The translations under genes were made by a program, and so were the position numbers. A stretch of DNA of 64,000 nt, from NCBI GenBank assembly GCA_029168955.1, contig JAPDOI010001544.1:102708-166707 (forward strand). The letters run 5' to 3'. The first letter of the stretch is position 1. Each line of letters begins with the position of its first letter. Source of the stretch: Aplectana chamaeleonis. Taxonomy: Eukaryota; Nematoda; Chromadorea; Rhabditida; Cosmocercidae. Below the pieces are notes generated by a model, which saw only the letters and a program-made list of their open reading frames with translations, was not told where the DNA came from and ran no database searches. This document shows positions 1 to 11,631 of the stretch, in pieces.

Positions 1-942
1 CTTCCAAACAGCGGAAACAACCAGTTGTGGTTCTCTATGAGGAAGCGCTTTTGGCTCCATAAAGGACTTTGATTATGTGAGAGTGATAAAATATGTGTAT
101 ATATGTATGTGAACCTAATAGCTATCATTAAAAGGGGGATGATGTTAAATTGTTTTAGGAATCCAAATACCTTTTCCTCGTAAAAATACCACAACGGTTT
201 GTTTCTGCTGTTTGGAAGTTTCTGAAAAGGAAAGAGTTCTTGGAGGATATTATTCATTTTTTGTAGACTCTCCTCTTTTCCGGCTTTCCTCATTGTTCCC
301 TTTTGTTAAAGCATTTGTAACGCTAACCAAACCACTTCTGCTTGGGAGACCCCTTTACAGAATTGTTCACTTTTTCTTGATATTACGCTGTAATATCCCA
401 TGCAAGAATTTCTGAACAAAGACCTCTTCATCTCCCCACTGGAGCAGTCCTTCTGTGGTCACAAGAATCAATGACCCAAACTGTTGTAAAACTATCTCAG
501 AAAAATTGATGTGAAAAGCCCATGCCGATCACTTTTTCCGCAGGGCTACCGTAACCATTCTTTGAACAAAACATGATAACGAATGTAAACACACGCTCAT
601 AACATGCGGGGTATAAAAGAGCGGAGGAGCGGTATGCATTCATTCACACACCAAGCTCTTTCGAGAAGCCACTGGGGAGTGGCTGAGGAGGTCGAAATTG
701 TGCAAACATGTTTGTTGGCTATTAGGATGTGCTCATAACCATGCTGACACTTGGAAAAAATTTTAAGGAGGGTTACGGTAGTCTCATGGAAAAAATGATC
801 GGCATGAGCGTGCTGGTCTCAATGTGGCTGACAAGACCGATGTTCACATGATATTAGCTAAGAAATGAATGATATCCATGATATCGTTCCATTACAATTC
901 ATTCATATTGATCGCGTCAGCAACATCTGGCTACACCTGGTG
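1..942. other. intergenic stretch with one foldback element
   Basis: No convincing exon seen. The only structure is an inverted repeat of about 37 bp, with arms at 518-557 and 766-808 (CATGCCGATCAC... and its complement ...GATCGGCATG). It is probably a small foldback (MITE-like) element of about 290 bp. A 67-codon open frame at 212-415 has no recognisable motif and I do not call it. Confidence 0.4.
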
Positions 943-1092
943 TTATTTGCACCTTCCATGTTTTTTTCGCGCATCGAACGGGTCGGCCACGGTGATTTTC
1001 TCAACCAACTCTGACAGGGACCTTAGGCCCCGGTTATAGTTGGTCGCCCAGACGTAGCCAGCCCGGTCGATAATCATGAAAGCCTGGTTGGC
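943..1092 (-). CDS. possible terminal exon of an unknown gene
   Basis: On the minus strand a 50-codon open stretch follows a plausible acceptor (CTCTGTAG) and ends in TAA. It reads ANQAFMIIDRAGYVWATNYN at its start and ends KKHGRCK. The composition is protein-like, but I recognise no family and found no partner exon. It could also be a decayed fragment. Confidence 0.18.
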   Translation of the reverse strand, partial: ANQAFMIIDRAGYVWATNYNRGLRSLSELVEKITVADPFDARKKHGRCK

Positions 1093-1492
1093 CTACAGAG
1101 CCGGATGCAGAATCTGCCTGCAGTTCTTCGCCAAATGAAACTAACTTAAAACTGGGACAGTCAGAAACTACCTTCCATTCCATCTGGACACTTTCACATC
1201 AGTGGAACAAAGCAGTTTTACATACTCATTATTTCGTTTCCGTTGCCCCATTCCTTCTGCAGAACAGCCGCTTCGATTCCATGAATTCGATATGGTGCTC
1301 TGCTGAGCTGCGAATGGAATAGTTCTAACAATTTGTTAAAGGTGCTTGATGCTGCTATCAGTCATTGTTGTTGATGAAGTTGTGTAGAAATACTTTGGAT
1401 TGATAGCGTTATAGATCGGTGGTTCATTCCATTTCTGACTTGAATCTTGAGTGCCCCCCCCGTCTGGGGTAGGCCGCTGCACTTTTCAATGA

Positions 1493-2117
1493 CGTCCCAA
1501 CGACGTTAACAGAAACCCGAAGAGCTACGACGTCCCGATGACGTCGTCAGAAGCACGAAGCACTTCTTTTCACGACGTCCCGATGACGTCATCAGGAGCC
1601 CGAAGCACTTTTCACTACGTCCCGATGACGTCATCAGAAGCCCGAAGCACTCTTTCACGACGTCCCGATGACGTCATCAGGAGCCCTGAAGCGCCTTTTC
1701 ACTACATCCCGATGACGTCATCAGAAGCCCGAAGCACTTTCTGCCACGACGTCCCGATGACGTCATCAGAAGCCTCCGAAGCACTTTTCACGACGTCCCC
1801 ATGACGTCATCAGAAGCCCGAAGCACTTTCACGACGTCCCGATGACGTCATCAGAAGCCCGGAAGCACTTTTCATGACGTCCCGATGACGCCATCAGAAA
1901 TTCAAGCATCCTCACGACGTCCCGATGACGTCATCAGAGTCTGAAGCACTTTTCACGACGTCCCGATGACGTCATCAGAAGCCTCCGGAAGCATTTTTCA
2001 CGACGTCCCCATGACCTCATCAGGAAGCCCGGAAGCACTCTCACGACGTCCCGATGACGTCATCAGAAGCCCGGAAGCACTTTCACGACGTCCCGATGAC
2101 GTCATCAGAATCCCCCC
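1493..2117. repeat. minisatellite, ~42-45 bp units centred on CGACGTCCCGATGACGTCAT
   Basis: About 14 imperfect tandem units, each of the form CGATGACGTCATCAGAAGCC followed by CGAAGCACTTTTCACGACGTC. TGACGTCA is itself palindromic and also matches a CRE/ATF-type site, so the array offers many such sites. The open frames across it are repeat artefacts. The same monomer in decayed form occurs inside the hAT element at 36.24-36.50 kb. Confidence 0.9.
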
Positions 2118-2545
2118 TCACCTACAGAATCGGTTACACTACCAGCCTACGTACCTCCTAATTAACTTACCTGTCTGCTGCTGATTGCCTGGAGACCATT
2201 GGCAGTGGCTATTAGCAGTGAGGACTGAAAAGCGTGACGGCCCACGGCCTACGGCTCCAATACCTACGGCGCACATCATGAAATTTTCTTAAGCTTTCGG
2301 GCTCACAACTTTGTTATTTGTAGCGATTTTGCTGGAAATTGACAACAGCAGGTGTCTTCTGGACCTTCGCTTATATCCAGAAGGAAATCTTTCAGAAATT
2401 CCTTTGTTTCAAAGATTCTATAAACTATTTTATAAAAATTCTAAGCGATCACAAGGCTCTAGGCAAACTTTTCCAGCGCGCTTCGCGGCTGAGCGATACT
2501 GTTTAGAAACGTTTGAGTCCTCCAAACTGTATGCCGCAGGCTCAG

Positions 2546-2676
2546 GCTCATACTTCCATCGCGGCGCGACGCTGCGGCATATTCCAAATTTTTTTGTGGT
2601 GTGGCGCGATTTCCGATCCGATACTCGCCAATGTTGTGAGATCGCGTCGCCCCGGAGATGGAAGTATAAACGCGGT
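2546..2676. repeat. GC-rich palindromic MITE (TTTATACTTCC family)
   Basis: Ends form an inverted repeat (CTCATACTTCCATCGCGGCG on the left; the complement of CGTTTATACTTCCATC on the right). The same end motif, GTTTATACTTYCG followed by GCCG-rich palindromes, recurs at 33.76-33.97 and 53.51-53.64 kb, so this is a dispersed family. Confidence 0.6.
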
Positions 2677-2679
2677 CTA

Positions 2680-4490
2680 ACACATCTGCGTCGGGCGCAA
2701 CGCTTTCTATCGGTAATGTTTCATCGCACGCTTGTAATGTCCTTTATCTGGGACAATACGCGCCCCGATAAGGACAGTACATGTTCACAGCGCAGATGCT
2801 CGCGGCTTTCTCTCTCCAAAAGAAAAAGGGACCATGTATGCATTACGAGCACACCTTTCAGCTAATTCAGATCCCGTCGTCGACATGCTAATGTGTACAA
2901 TCCTGCTCAGAATGTTTGTCACTTGGTGATCCTGAATGCGCATGGGTACTTCCACGGAGCCGAATGTGTAGCTATCAGTGCAAAATGTGTAGTGAGTGGA
3001 GCATTTATAAAAATTTGCATGTAATATTATAATTTCAACTCCTCAGGGAAAGTTTTGATACCAGACAAAATACCGGCTATATCTCATGTGTTTGGGGCCA
3101 ATGAAGGACGCGAAAAAGCGTCGCATGTCTCTTGCCGTGACTGTGTTCAAAGTAGGTCCTCTGAGGATTTAAAGAATTTTCCGGAATCAGCAGCATCGAG
3201 AACACTTTGTTTGGCAATTCGTGTCTCAATTATAGATGTGTGTTGTCTTTTTTGTCGTTAAAGACATCGTACTAGCAAAAACGATACTCTTTTTCATGTT
3301 TTTGAGTGGGTATATTCTTTGGCTTCAGTCTTCGCGCCTAAAACCACATCCGTTGTTAACTAAATACCACAAACTTCGCGGGCACAAAAGGCAAATTCCC
3401 AGTCGATCATCTAGCACAAGGAACAGAAGCGCCACACAGGCGCAAAAGATACAAAACTGAATGTCCTATATTTTGCGAGATTTCTTGCACTCAAACACGT
3501 GCTTCTGGAAACTCTTTAATTCTGAATACTTTTCAACAATAGAAAGAAAGGGGAATAAACCTGAACCAAAAACCACAAGACCTTTAAAGCCTATTACCAC
3601 TTTTTTGATGTTCTCCAAATTTCCCCACATTTGTGTACCACACCTGACACACCAATGTGGGCGTAAGTGGCTGGAAGTGTAACGTTCTGGAATTTTCGAA
3701 ACATATTTTCTCCGAAATTTGAGCTTTTTGTGCCATTCGGGCTAAATTCTGATACCCCATGAGAATTCTCTCTCAAACCAACAAGAGATAAGTATGATAC
3801 GGTTTTTTCGCGAATCCTAACAAAAATGGCAAAAGAACCGTTCGAAACCACAGACCCTTGCAAAAACCTATTTTGGCGCAACAAGCTCTGGCATTGGGCC
3901 AAGTTGAGCACAGCTAAGGCAATAAAGGCGAAAAACTGTGAGTGGTTTTCTCCACGTACGATGTCTTTAGGGTCTCCTGGAAGAGTAAGCTATGTGTGTG
4001 TAATTCTTTCTAAAAAGCTCCCTATATGGACCATTTTGAAAAGTGTTATGACAGTTAAGACAAACAGACCCAAGAATTCTTTCCGCAGTTTTTTCTACCC
4101 AAAGGCAAATTGATTGTCCGGTATTGTGACGAAGTACTTTCTTCTATCATAAAAACATTCCAGTCGGCGAAAGTACCTAACCTCCAAGATGTGACGAAGT
4201 GCAGCAGCCAAGTCGTAGAAAGAGACCACTACGACTACCCTATTCGCCATTTGCAACGTGAGGTCCTTTATAAACATATCCTCGTCTGTCTTCATGGAGA
4301 AGTGAATGGCTAGCATCTATAAGATGATTAAAGAAAATGACCCATGCAGACATCAATACTGTGACGCCCACGCTTCTGAGCGTGGCCTCTAGCTGTGTCC
4401 CACATACCACTTTATAAAAACAGGAAAGACATGTGAAGTTCGACGTCTCGGTAAAATTAGCGGGAGGTCAGGAGCCACTGCGGAAGTAAG
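2680..4490. other. unassigned, no supported gene
   Basis: Low-to-medium GC sequence with only short overlapping frames on both strands. A minus-strand frame at 4095-4316 has protein-like composition, but no splice partner or family could be seen. Nothing else is callable. Confidence 0.3.
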
Positions 4491-4496
4491 CACTCT

Positions 4497-4880
4497 TTAT
4501 TGCCTTTCAGTCATACCGACAGTTATCGTCCCGGAATCGTCCCGGCAATATCTCCTGCCCAGACGATCCCGGGACAGTGTCGGGCGGAGTGGTTGTTTTT
4601 CTTTAACCCCGCCATCCGTCCGCGTTCCGACCGGTAAAAGTATGCCTAAAGAACGGGTGTTGTGACTGACTCTCTTTGAAGAGGAAGCAGACATAGTGGC
4701 AGCTACACGCTTGATGACTGAATCAGTGGCAGCTGATTCTGGCAGACCCCACTCTAGGTGCATAGCGCTCAACATTCTGGCTCGGACACCCCGCGCGCCG
4801 GGTTGCTGATCCTCCATAGACCTAAATTGTGGAAAGTGGGCTCTGCCACTATTCTGGTAAAAAATGAACCTGTGAGCCAT
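4497..4880 (-). CDS. hypothetical 127-codon ORF with overlapping polyadenylation signal
   Basis: Open minus-strand frame starting MAHRFIFYQNSGRAHF and ending VGMTERQ, with its TAA stop embedded in AATAAA. The middle (MSASSSKRVSHNTRSLGI) is Ser/Arg-rich and likely disordered. Internal acceptor-like sequences (TTTTTTACCAG, CACAATTTAG) mean that only part of it may be exon. No family recognised. Confidence 0.22.
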   Translation of the reverse strand: MAHRFIFYQNSGRAHFPQFRSMEDQQPGARGVRARMLSAMHLEWGLPESAATDSVIKRVAATMSASSSKRVSHNTRSLGILLPVGTRTDGGVKEKQPLRPTLSRDRLGRRYCRDDSGTITVGMTERQ

Positions 4881-5439
4881 GGTTCCAACATATAAAAGTG
4901 AAAGATATTAGAGTTGCATGTAGCCTTACCATTATCAGAACTTTTTTAAGGCCAAAATGGAATGTCTGTGGGAGTCGCCTACACAACTGCACCGTGCACC
5001 ACAGAAGTATTCCAGCGGGAAGTCAACAGCTAGCTCTGCAGAGTACAGTAAGTCTCCCTGCCTATTTCTTCGAGCAGTTGAGAGTCTACGCCAATGCTCT
5101 GCCTATGCGCTGGAGCTGAAATTCACAACTAAAAACTCTGAGCATTAGCAAAGGATTCGGCTTCATTGACAGTACAAGTGATTTCAAAATATTCGAAAAA
5201 TATATTCGAATTTCGTGGGGAAGTTTCCCAAATTACTTTGCTTGTGCTGGCGCACAAAGAGAAGAGAATACGTGTAGTGTCTTGAGAGCGATCAGGATGG
5301 TTTTCTTGCGATTCGCTTATTTTCCACCGCTTTTTTTGATTTGGTTTCCTTCATTTTGTTTGGCATTTTGTCTAATAACCGATTTCATGATGCACCAGTG
5401 CGAGTAAACTCTGCAGCTGCACGATGGTTTTTCTCTGCG

Positions 5440-5525
5440 ATCAAATTTGCCGCCCAGAACCTGCCGCGAATATACCGCAAATTCCACCACAAAGCCAGTC
5501 GCGAGCACCTCGGACCCTGCGATTT
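5440..5525. repeat. dispersed ACCGCGAATATACCGC-type repeat
   Basis: Contains CCGCGAATATACCGCAAATT and related units. The same motif is repeated several times at 49435-49555, showing a dispersed degenerate short repeat. The long frames across this interval on both strands are by-products of it. Confidence 0.4.
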
Positions 5526-5529
5526 TCAA

Positions 5530-7120
5530 CCTCCAGTTTCGCGTGGCGTCTGGACCCCGCCGCGAATCTGTTTAACGTGTTCGCAGCTCCAAAATGCTTT
5601 TGTGTAAACCGTGTTCCAACATAAAGTTCGCCCGAATGAGACTGTCCGCCAACGCGACTGGCGTGCGTATCGAGCAGTCGTCGCAGAGGAATTCTCCAGA
5701 CTTGTGAATCAATCAGCAGGAGTTTTGAACAAATGCAGCCGTGAGAATGCTGCGGACATGGCACTAATGCAGACCCTGCTGACGAACAGTCTCACTTGGA
5801 CAGACTTCATGCACACGATGCACGAATCTGCGAAATACTAGTCTCTGGTGCTACATCATCAGCACATTTGTTAAAAAGTGTAGAGTGAAGTGGGTTCGGG
5901 GAAAAAATAATAAGAAATCTGGAGGTACCATGTCATGCTTCTGATAGGATCCTCCAGATGGCGCAGTAGACTTGCTTTGATTCTGTCAAAAAAAGACCCT
6001 TCATTCATTAGCAGATTGGCGGCGCTGGAAATTAGCTTTGCGAACGGTTTTGTGAAGTCATAGTCCCGCCTTCCAAACCTGCCAGGCCGGTGGTGCTTTA
6101 AAGCCAGGGTTCCCGATCGTCCGATTTTGAGATTATTCCTTCAATCGAGTTATTTGTACAAATTGGAACTGGAATGACGAAAGGAAACCGAGAAAAACGC
6201 ACCAGAAGGGCGCGAAATCCTCAATGTCAGCCCGCCTCTTAAGTATCAATGGAACTGTTCGTTGTGACAATGAGATCTTTTGTGGATCCATCTTTTTCGC
6301 AATTCTTCATTCTTTATTGCTCCGTTGTTTCCTTCGGGCCCTAACTATTCTGTTTTGCCGAAAATATTCTTCCATTTTCGATTAGTCCCATTTTTTGCCG
6401 GTGATATTACGACATGTTCATCCAACCAGATGTACTGGTCAAGCCATAGAATAATGTCACTGAAATAAGACGAATTAGTGCGTTTCTCGCCGTTTCTTCG
6501 TGATTTTGGTAACGCAGTTGCCAACGCATTGTTTTGAGTGGAAAAATTGGAAACGGAATCATCGTGAACACTGCCTTTAAGCCCGATATTCTTCGACGAC
6601 CCGGCAGGTTCGTGGAAGGCTCACGGCGAATTCTGTCAGAGCTGCTCACTATCACTAAATAGATGATCATTCTAGAACTCCGCTTTTATACGGGTTTGGA
6701 ACCATGTCCAGGGCGGTGCATGCACCATGATCGCATAGTTCCGCAACCGCACTGTTTGCAATCTATATTAAACTCTGTTCAAAGATTGGAGAGGAGACTG
6801 TCCACTACGTATTCTGGAATAATATCCACTAAGTCAGATGACTACTGGTACGGCTTCAGATGTCTGCAGAACTATGATCGCAAGTACAACCGAAAAATGC
6901 CCCACGACAGCCGCTCGACACGCACGCTGACCGCGTGGCCGGTGCTTTCTCATTCGGACAGACCTCGAAATGTCTTTTCATCTCAAGACAACTTTACCTT
7001 GCTTTCTCCACGGGCAGAATCAACCAGAAATCAAAGAAATTTCTGAGTTTAGTAAAGCGTATATGTAGTCCAACCCCATCGAGAAACATCAAAAAAATTA
7101 TTTCTTCATCCTTCAATACA
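5530..7120. other. unassigned; contains an ATG-less 5.6 kb frame and a long MITE copy
   Basis: A plus-strand frame at 5628-5841 (WRAYRAVVAEEFSRL...) looks protein-like but has no clear splice context. From about 6115 to 6585 lies a minus-oriented dispersed element with the terminal motif CGTGAACACTGCCTTTAA. A second copy in the opposite orientation is at 58.49-58.92 kb (shared CTTAAGAGGCGGG and CTTCTGGTGC). Confidence 0.35.
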
Positions 7121-7124
7121 TGGA

Positions 7125-8844
7125 CTATTTTCCAATATTAGTTGTTAGTACACACATCTTCCCTCGTACTCTGCAGTATGAGTCGTCAACTCCAGCGATA
7201 ACACTCCGTTTATTTCGAGTAAGTCCATGGGCTGGATTTCTGTTCTGTATTGGGACTCGCTTCCGGAGCATTTGCTGAAGAGACTCTGCTTCTAACAAGA
7301 TCAAGGTAAGAAACTACATTTGTATTGTCTGCAAACTAGCAGAATAAATGGTCCTTACGCTGCCACAATTTAGCAAAAGCGTCTTTGCTCTGATTTCGTA
7401 ATCTAACGACCATAAAATTTTTTTGCTGCAGGGCTCCAAACGAAGAAAAATCCTCATTGTCACCGCCTCGATAGAAGCCTACACACCAGTTCAGCACACA
7501 CTCGTTCATCAAATAGCATGCATTCCAGTATTCAGACGTATTGTTAAGATGAACCGGTGTTAGATGCACGCTACATATTTCATTCCATAGATTCAAAAGG
7601 TTCTCGTGCAGTAGCGCACCCAAGCTTTCATCGCGGCTACCAGCAGTCCACGCAAAATTTTTCGCCGCCTCGGTGTATTTTAGGACCATATAAGCACATG
7701 GAGAAGTGCTATAATGTGCGCAGTAGAAGACGCAGACTGCGTCAGAATACACTAAAACCAACGAAAGATTCTGCGTCGGCTAAATAAATGTGATAAGTTC
7801 AATTCCACGCTTTTATAATTTAGACCTTGATATCATCTCATCGTTCCTGCCCCTTCTAGTCTTCCATTGAGTTTAGATTTGTCTTCTGGAAAAAGACTCC
7901 ATTCAGGCAATTGTTGAGACTTTGTTGCCGCTAGAGCGGGCTGAGTATGGGCAGGGAACAGGTCTTACGCCACTGTCGCCGAGGGAAGCTTTGCTCTTGC
8001 GCGGCGTTTCGTCATCGCAGAGCTACCCGATATTTGGTTAAGATCGCTGCGACAACTTCGTCTACCACACCTGTCGTAGGCGACTTCGCGCGGTTGAAGT
8101 ATAATTATGGTCTTGTTGTACATATAAATGCTCCTCCAATTATAAAAAAAAACAGGCTACTGGGTTATCAGAAACAATCACATTCCGTTGTTTTTGTGCG
8201 CGATAAAGAACCCAGAAGTCTTACATTTAGAATTCGGAGGATATATGAATTCCATATCATATATCATTAGGTATTACATATTGATTGTTATATTTGAATG
8301 AATGAGCAGTACAAAGTTACTATATAGCTAGTAAATCTGCTTCTGCAGTTTATGCAGTAAATTGTTGTTGTGAGAGAATTGTAAACCTTGTTGATTCGTT
8401 CTGTACTGCCTTACGGAAGATGCATTAACAAAACACGTTGAGTTGATCTCTAAAATCAACGAATTCCGCCAAAGCAAAGCCTGCTGCGAACCTTTCCGGG
8501 GTGAGATTCTCGATTGAATTGAAGGCACAATCCGCTCCAGGAAAATTTTTGCTATCCCTGCCCAGCCGTTGTATGTATGTAACGATTATGTCCAAAGCGT
8601 AATCTTAAATCTTGGAAATAAGCATGAAATTGCGAGGAGCAAGCCGATCACGAAAAGAGCGTTTGGGTCACTCCCAGCGACGGATTTTTAGAACCTTTTC
8701 CAGTAAAGGCAGACTCGCATTGATTTCCTGTGGTGCACCCCATTTGTTGTTTGTCTACCATTATATTCTAGCTTTCTCCAGTGCAATGTCTTCGATTGCT
8801 GAGTACAACAGGTCTGATACAACTCGTACACCCAGGTAATCATT
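7125..8844 (-). CDS. unrecognised multi-exon nematode gene (3' part)
   Basis: Five candidate minus-strand exons: 8844-8773 (NDYLGVRVVSDLLYSAIEDI...), 8727-8695 (EINASLPLLEK), 8557-8437 (starts DSKNFPGADCAFNSIENLTP), 7751-7359 (131 codons, Cys- and Tyr-rich, starts YSDAVCVFYCAHYS) and 7291-7125 (ends VLTTNIGK, stop TAG). The last two join exactly in phase 1 (C|AA gives Gln) over a 67-nt intron with GTAAGG/TTGTTAG ends. The first two join in phase 0 through a 45-nt intron with a GC donor. The 8437 exon ends in phase 0 and does not fit the 7751 exon directly, so at least one exon between them is missing or misread. The 5' end was not found and the sequence upstream is repeat-filled. I recognise no family. 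The exons could belong to two genes. Confidence 0.5.
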
Positions 8845-8861
8845 CTGAAAGTTTTCTGCTT

Positions 8862-9005
8862 GACATAGAGAATATCATGCGCTGATCACAACGATGCCCT
8901 TGGAATCGCCTGCAATTTCCCACCGACGGATCTATTACTCTCGGAAACTTCCTCAATTTGAGTGAAGAAGGTATGGTGGATGAGTTGTTCGAGGGATGTA
9001 CTTCA
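8862..9005 (+). repeat. dispersed element fragment (CTGATCACARYGRTG family)
   Basis: Shares CTGATCACAACGATGCCCTT, then TGGAATCG, and ends near GTGGATGAGTTGTTCGAGG. Similar blocks occur at 27.70-27.93 and 42.76-43.03 kb (the latter inside a terminal-inverted-repeat element). Confidence 0.45.
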
Positions 9006-9104
9006 CGCTATTGAAGGGCAGACTTGGAGGATGGTGGTAACGAGTTCGAACCGCGCAAAGGGCGGGAGAGGAGCGAAGGGCCGTGATTGGAGGATACACT
9101 GGCT

Positions 9105-9345
9105 ACTAGAGTATATCAAACGAATAAAAATTTTCGAATATTCGAATAAACGAGTTATTCGGAAAATCGACTCTTTCGAATATTCGAGTAAACGAATTAT
9201 TCGAAAAATTGACTTCTCCGAATATTTGAATAAACGAATTATTCGAAAAATTGACATTTCCGGTCATTCGAATAAACGAATTATTCGAAAATTTGACTCT
9301 TCCTAATAATCGAATTATTCGAATGATTCGGACACACACAATTCG
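9105..9345. repeat. AT-rich palindromic minisatellite, ~37-39 bp units
   Basis: Tandem units of the type CGAATATTCGAATAAACGAA followed by TTATTCGAAAAATTGAC. Each unit contains the palindromes CGAATATTCG and TTCGAA. A second block of the same repeat is at 10.24-10.54 kb. Confidence 0.85.
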
Positions 9346-9649
9346 GAAAAATTCGGCCAAAATCGCGAGTATTCGAATAAGAAGTACGGACCGAGTACGC
9401 ATAATCAAACCACCGTTCGCGGTAATCTCCTAAGTAACTTTCTTGACCTTTTATATATAGTATTACATAGATCAAAGCTATGCCAATGTACTTCCAACGA
9501 AAAAGACATTCCACATTATATCATAAGAGTATCCAAACTAACATTTACCATCTGTCCTATATGAGTAGTTGTTAAACGAAATCCAAATTCCTCTCTGGAT
9601 TTTTTCTAAACAATATCTACAACAGATATCCGAATTTCCTATCAGTTTA

Positions 9650-9852
9650 GGGTGCTATCTGAGCGAGGGAGAGGTAATGTTGCATCTTTGCACATGACCA
9701 CGCACATTTTTCCGTGCCGCAATCAATTCTTCTGATTTGTGCGGGGGGAGGAAAAACCCGAGTAGGTGCTCAAATTTAGTGCGGCACGATAAAATGGGCG
9801 GGCCAAGTGCGCCCAGACATAGTGGCTGTCCCCCACCGCTAAGATAGCACCC
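9650..9852. mobile_element. MITE, GGGTGCTATCT family
   Basis: Bounded by inverted GGGTGCTATCT (9650-9660) and AGATAGCACCC (9842-9852). The internal sequence (GCTCAAATTTAGTGCGGCAC) is shared with a second copy at 31134-31324, which has a longer inverted end (TGCTATGTGGCATG). The nature of the autonomous partner is unknown. Confidence 0.75.
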
Positions 9853-10239
9853 AGATTTGGTTGGAGACATTTTACCTCTGCAAAAATATAAGGTGAATGT
9901 TTAATAAGAACTGGCTCAAAGCTGCAGCGATTGACCTAAATTCATGGCAATTAAGTATTACGTAATACTCAAGAAGCGTAAGGTAGCCGTTTCTGGAACA
10001 TCCCAACTCCGAATCTGTTTGGGACATACTCCATTAGATGAAAAAACAGTATCTGTTACGTCTGCTCACGGAATTCGAATTGCTGAGCGAGATACTCCAC
10101 CATTGAAGTTTCTGGACTATCTCATGTTTTATATTGGAGTATTCCGATTATATTCAGAACTTTCTACCAGTTTGATCGGGGACATTTCACCTCTGGACCG
10201 CAAAAATGGACATGTGCCGGAGACTCTGCTTCTTATTTT

Positions 10240-10545
10240 TCTGAAATTATTCGTTTATTCGGCCGAATATTCGAATATTGGGCCGTTCGAATATTCGAAT
10301 AAACGAATTATCTGGAGAAATTGACTTTTCGAATATTCGAATAAACGTGTAATATTCGAAAAAATTGATTCTTTTCCGGAGATATTCGAATAAACGAATT
10401 ATTCGAAAAATTGACTCTTTCGAATATTCGAATAAACGAATTATTCGAAAAATTGACTTTTCTTCGAATAATCGAATTATCTCGAATATTCGATTATTCG
10501 TTTATTCGGCCGAATATTCGTTTTCCGAATATTCGTTGACATAGT
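10240..10545. repeat. second block of the AT-rich palindromic minisatellite
   Basis: Same CGAATATTCGAATAAACGAA units as at 9105-9345, partly in inverted order at the right end (TTCGGCCGAATATTCG). The two blocks lie between inverted flanks (GGATGGTGGT... near 9030 and its complement near 10600), suggesting one larger composite element spanning 9.03-10.62 kb. Confidence 0.85.
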
Positions 10546-10619
10546 CTACTGGCTACCAAGCGAATCACAGCACTTTTCGCGGTTTGGACACCCGTGTGAC
10601 CACCATCCAAATCTCAATG

Positions 10620-11145
10620 GAGAGAGGGAGGCTCAAAAAGTGAAGAGAGAACGAGGCTATATATTGAAATTCATCGCTCATCTTGCCATTACTGGAGGCC
10701 GATGCATCATCGGAAGTGGCGTGCCAAAGTCGCCCCCTGCTGGTGGCATACCCACGTCAGGGAAAGTGACTCTGGAGAAATTGGCCAATCCGGATGGAAT
10801 ACATCTTCGTCTAATCAATTTTTAACGAGAAATTATAATTTGACCATTATAGATTTGTTCCTCAGTTTCTTTCGAAGCGAACGGAGTTATAGACGTTTAC
10901 TAGTGGGTTTGCCGAAGTTGATTGTCATTATGCCCGCCGTACCGTACCTTAGTTCTTGCTTAAAAACCAATGTTGGACCCCGTAATCGTTTTTAGCGCCC
11001 CAAATAACCTGGAGAAATTTCAGGCGGTAGTTTCTATTCTCGGCGCCTCAAGATGTCCACAAGGGGACCCTCTCTATGGTACTTCGGCAAGGTTTAAGCT
11101 ATTAATCTATCAATTTGTCGCTATTCCTTTTTCCTGTCCACGAAG
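10620..11145. other. unassigned, possible 5' exon of the 11.15 kb gene
   Basis: A plus-strand frame near 11022-11092 follows a good acceptor (GAGAAATTTCAG) and reads AVVSILGASRCPQGDPLYG in one frame, but its phase does not match the 11146 exon. Nothing else is callable. Confidence 0.25.
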
Positions 11146-11351
11146 ACGTCACGCCTGAATTGCATCTCAATGCCGAGACAATCATTCTTCACCACACTTA
11201 TCCATATCTTTCGCCTCCATCCAGGCAGGCAGCAGTTCCGCATGAGGAGTTGGAAGCATTTTTAAAGGTGTTCAACGAAACTGTCTACCGATTCGATCAA
11301 GTGATCGATCCTCGCTCAAGTCTAACCCAGCCCGCTATCCCTCCGAGGTCG
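11146..11351 (+). CDS. single well-formed exon of an unknown gene
   Basis: 68 codons plus 2 nt, preceded by a pyrimidine-rich acceptor (TTTTTCCTGTCCACGAAG) and ended by a strong donor (TCG|GTAAGTTGA). The peptide reads VTPELHLNAETIILHHTYPY and continues with an amphipathic segment, EELEAFLKVFNETVYRFDQV. It is the best plus-strand host exon in the window. No matching upstream or downstream exon was identified; immediately downstream is a foldback element carrying a mariner fragment. No family recognised. Confidence 0.5.
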
Positions 11352-11631
11352 GTAAGTTGATACCAGATATATGGGAAGGTAAGAGCTCTGACTTGTTTTG
11401 GAAGGAAGTGCCCACTATAAGGGGCATGGAATACCTTCGCGACACACGGTCGCGTCGCTCTGCCTCAGCGACGGCAGCGACCGCCTCCCTGCCCTTTAAA
11501 TTTGTCGCTGTCGCAGTGCACTGCTGGCGACAGCGAACAGCGACAGTGGTAGCGACAGACTATGGCACATTTGCAGAATGTCATCGGCTCTCGCATGACA
11601 CGTCGCTGCGACCCACACGCGACATCTATTA

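Noticed and set aside
1493..2117. Possible CRISPR array from regular repeats
   Set aside because: Units are contiguous with no unique spacers, and the sequence is eukaryotic.
1538..2184. Two frames with a repeated MTSSEARST-like unit suggesting a repeat protein
   Set aside because: The period equals the minisatellite unit, the frame changes between units and there is no splice or start context.
2311..2865. 184-codon plus-strand frame
   Set aside because: It crosses a palindromic MITE and has no recognisable motif or splice signal; chance openness is more likely.
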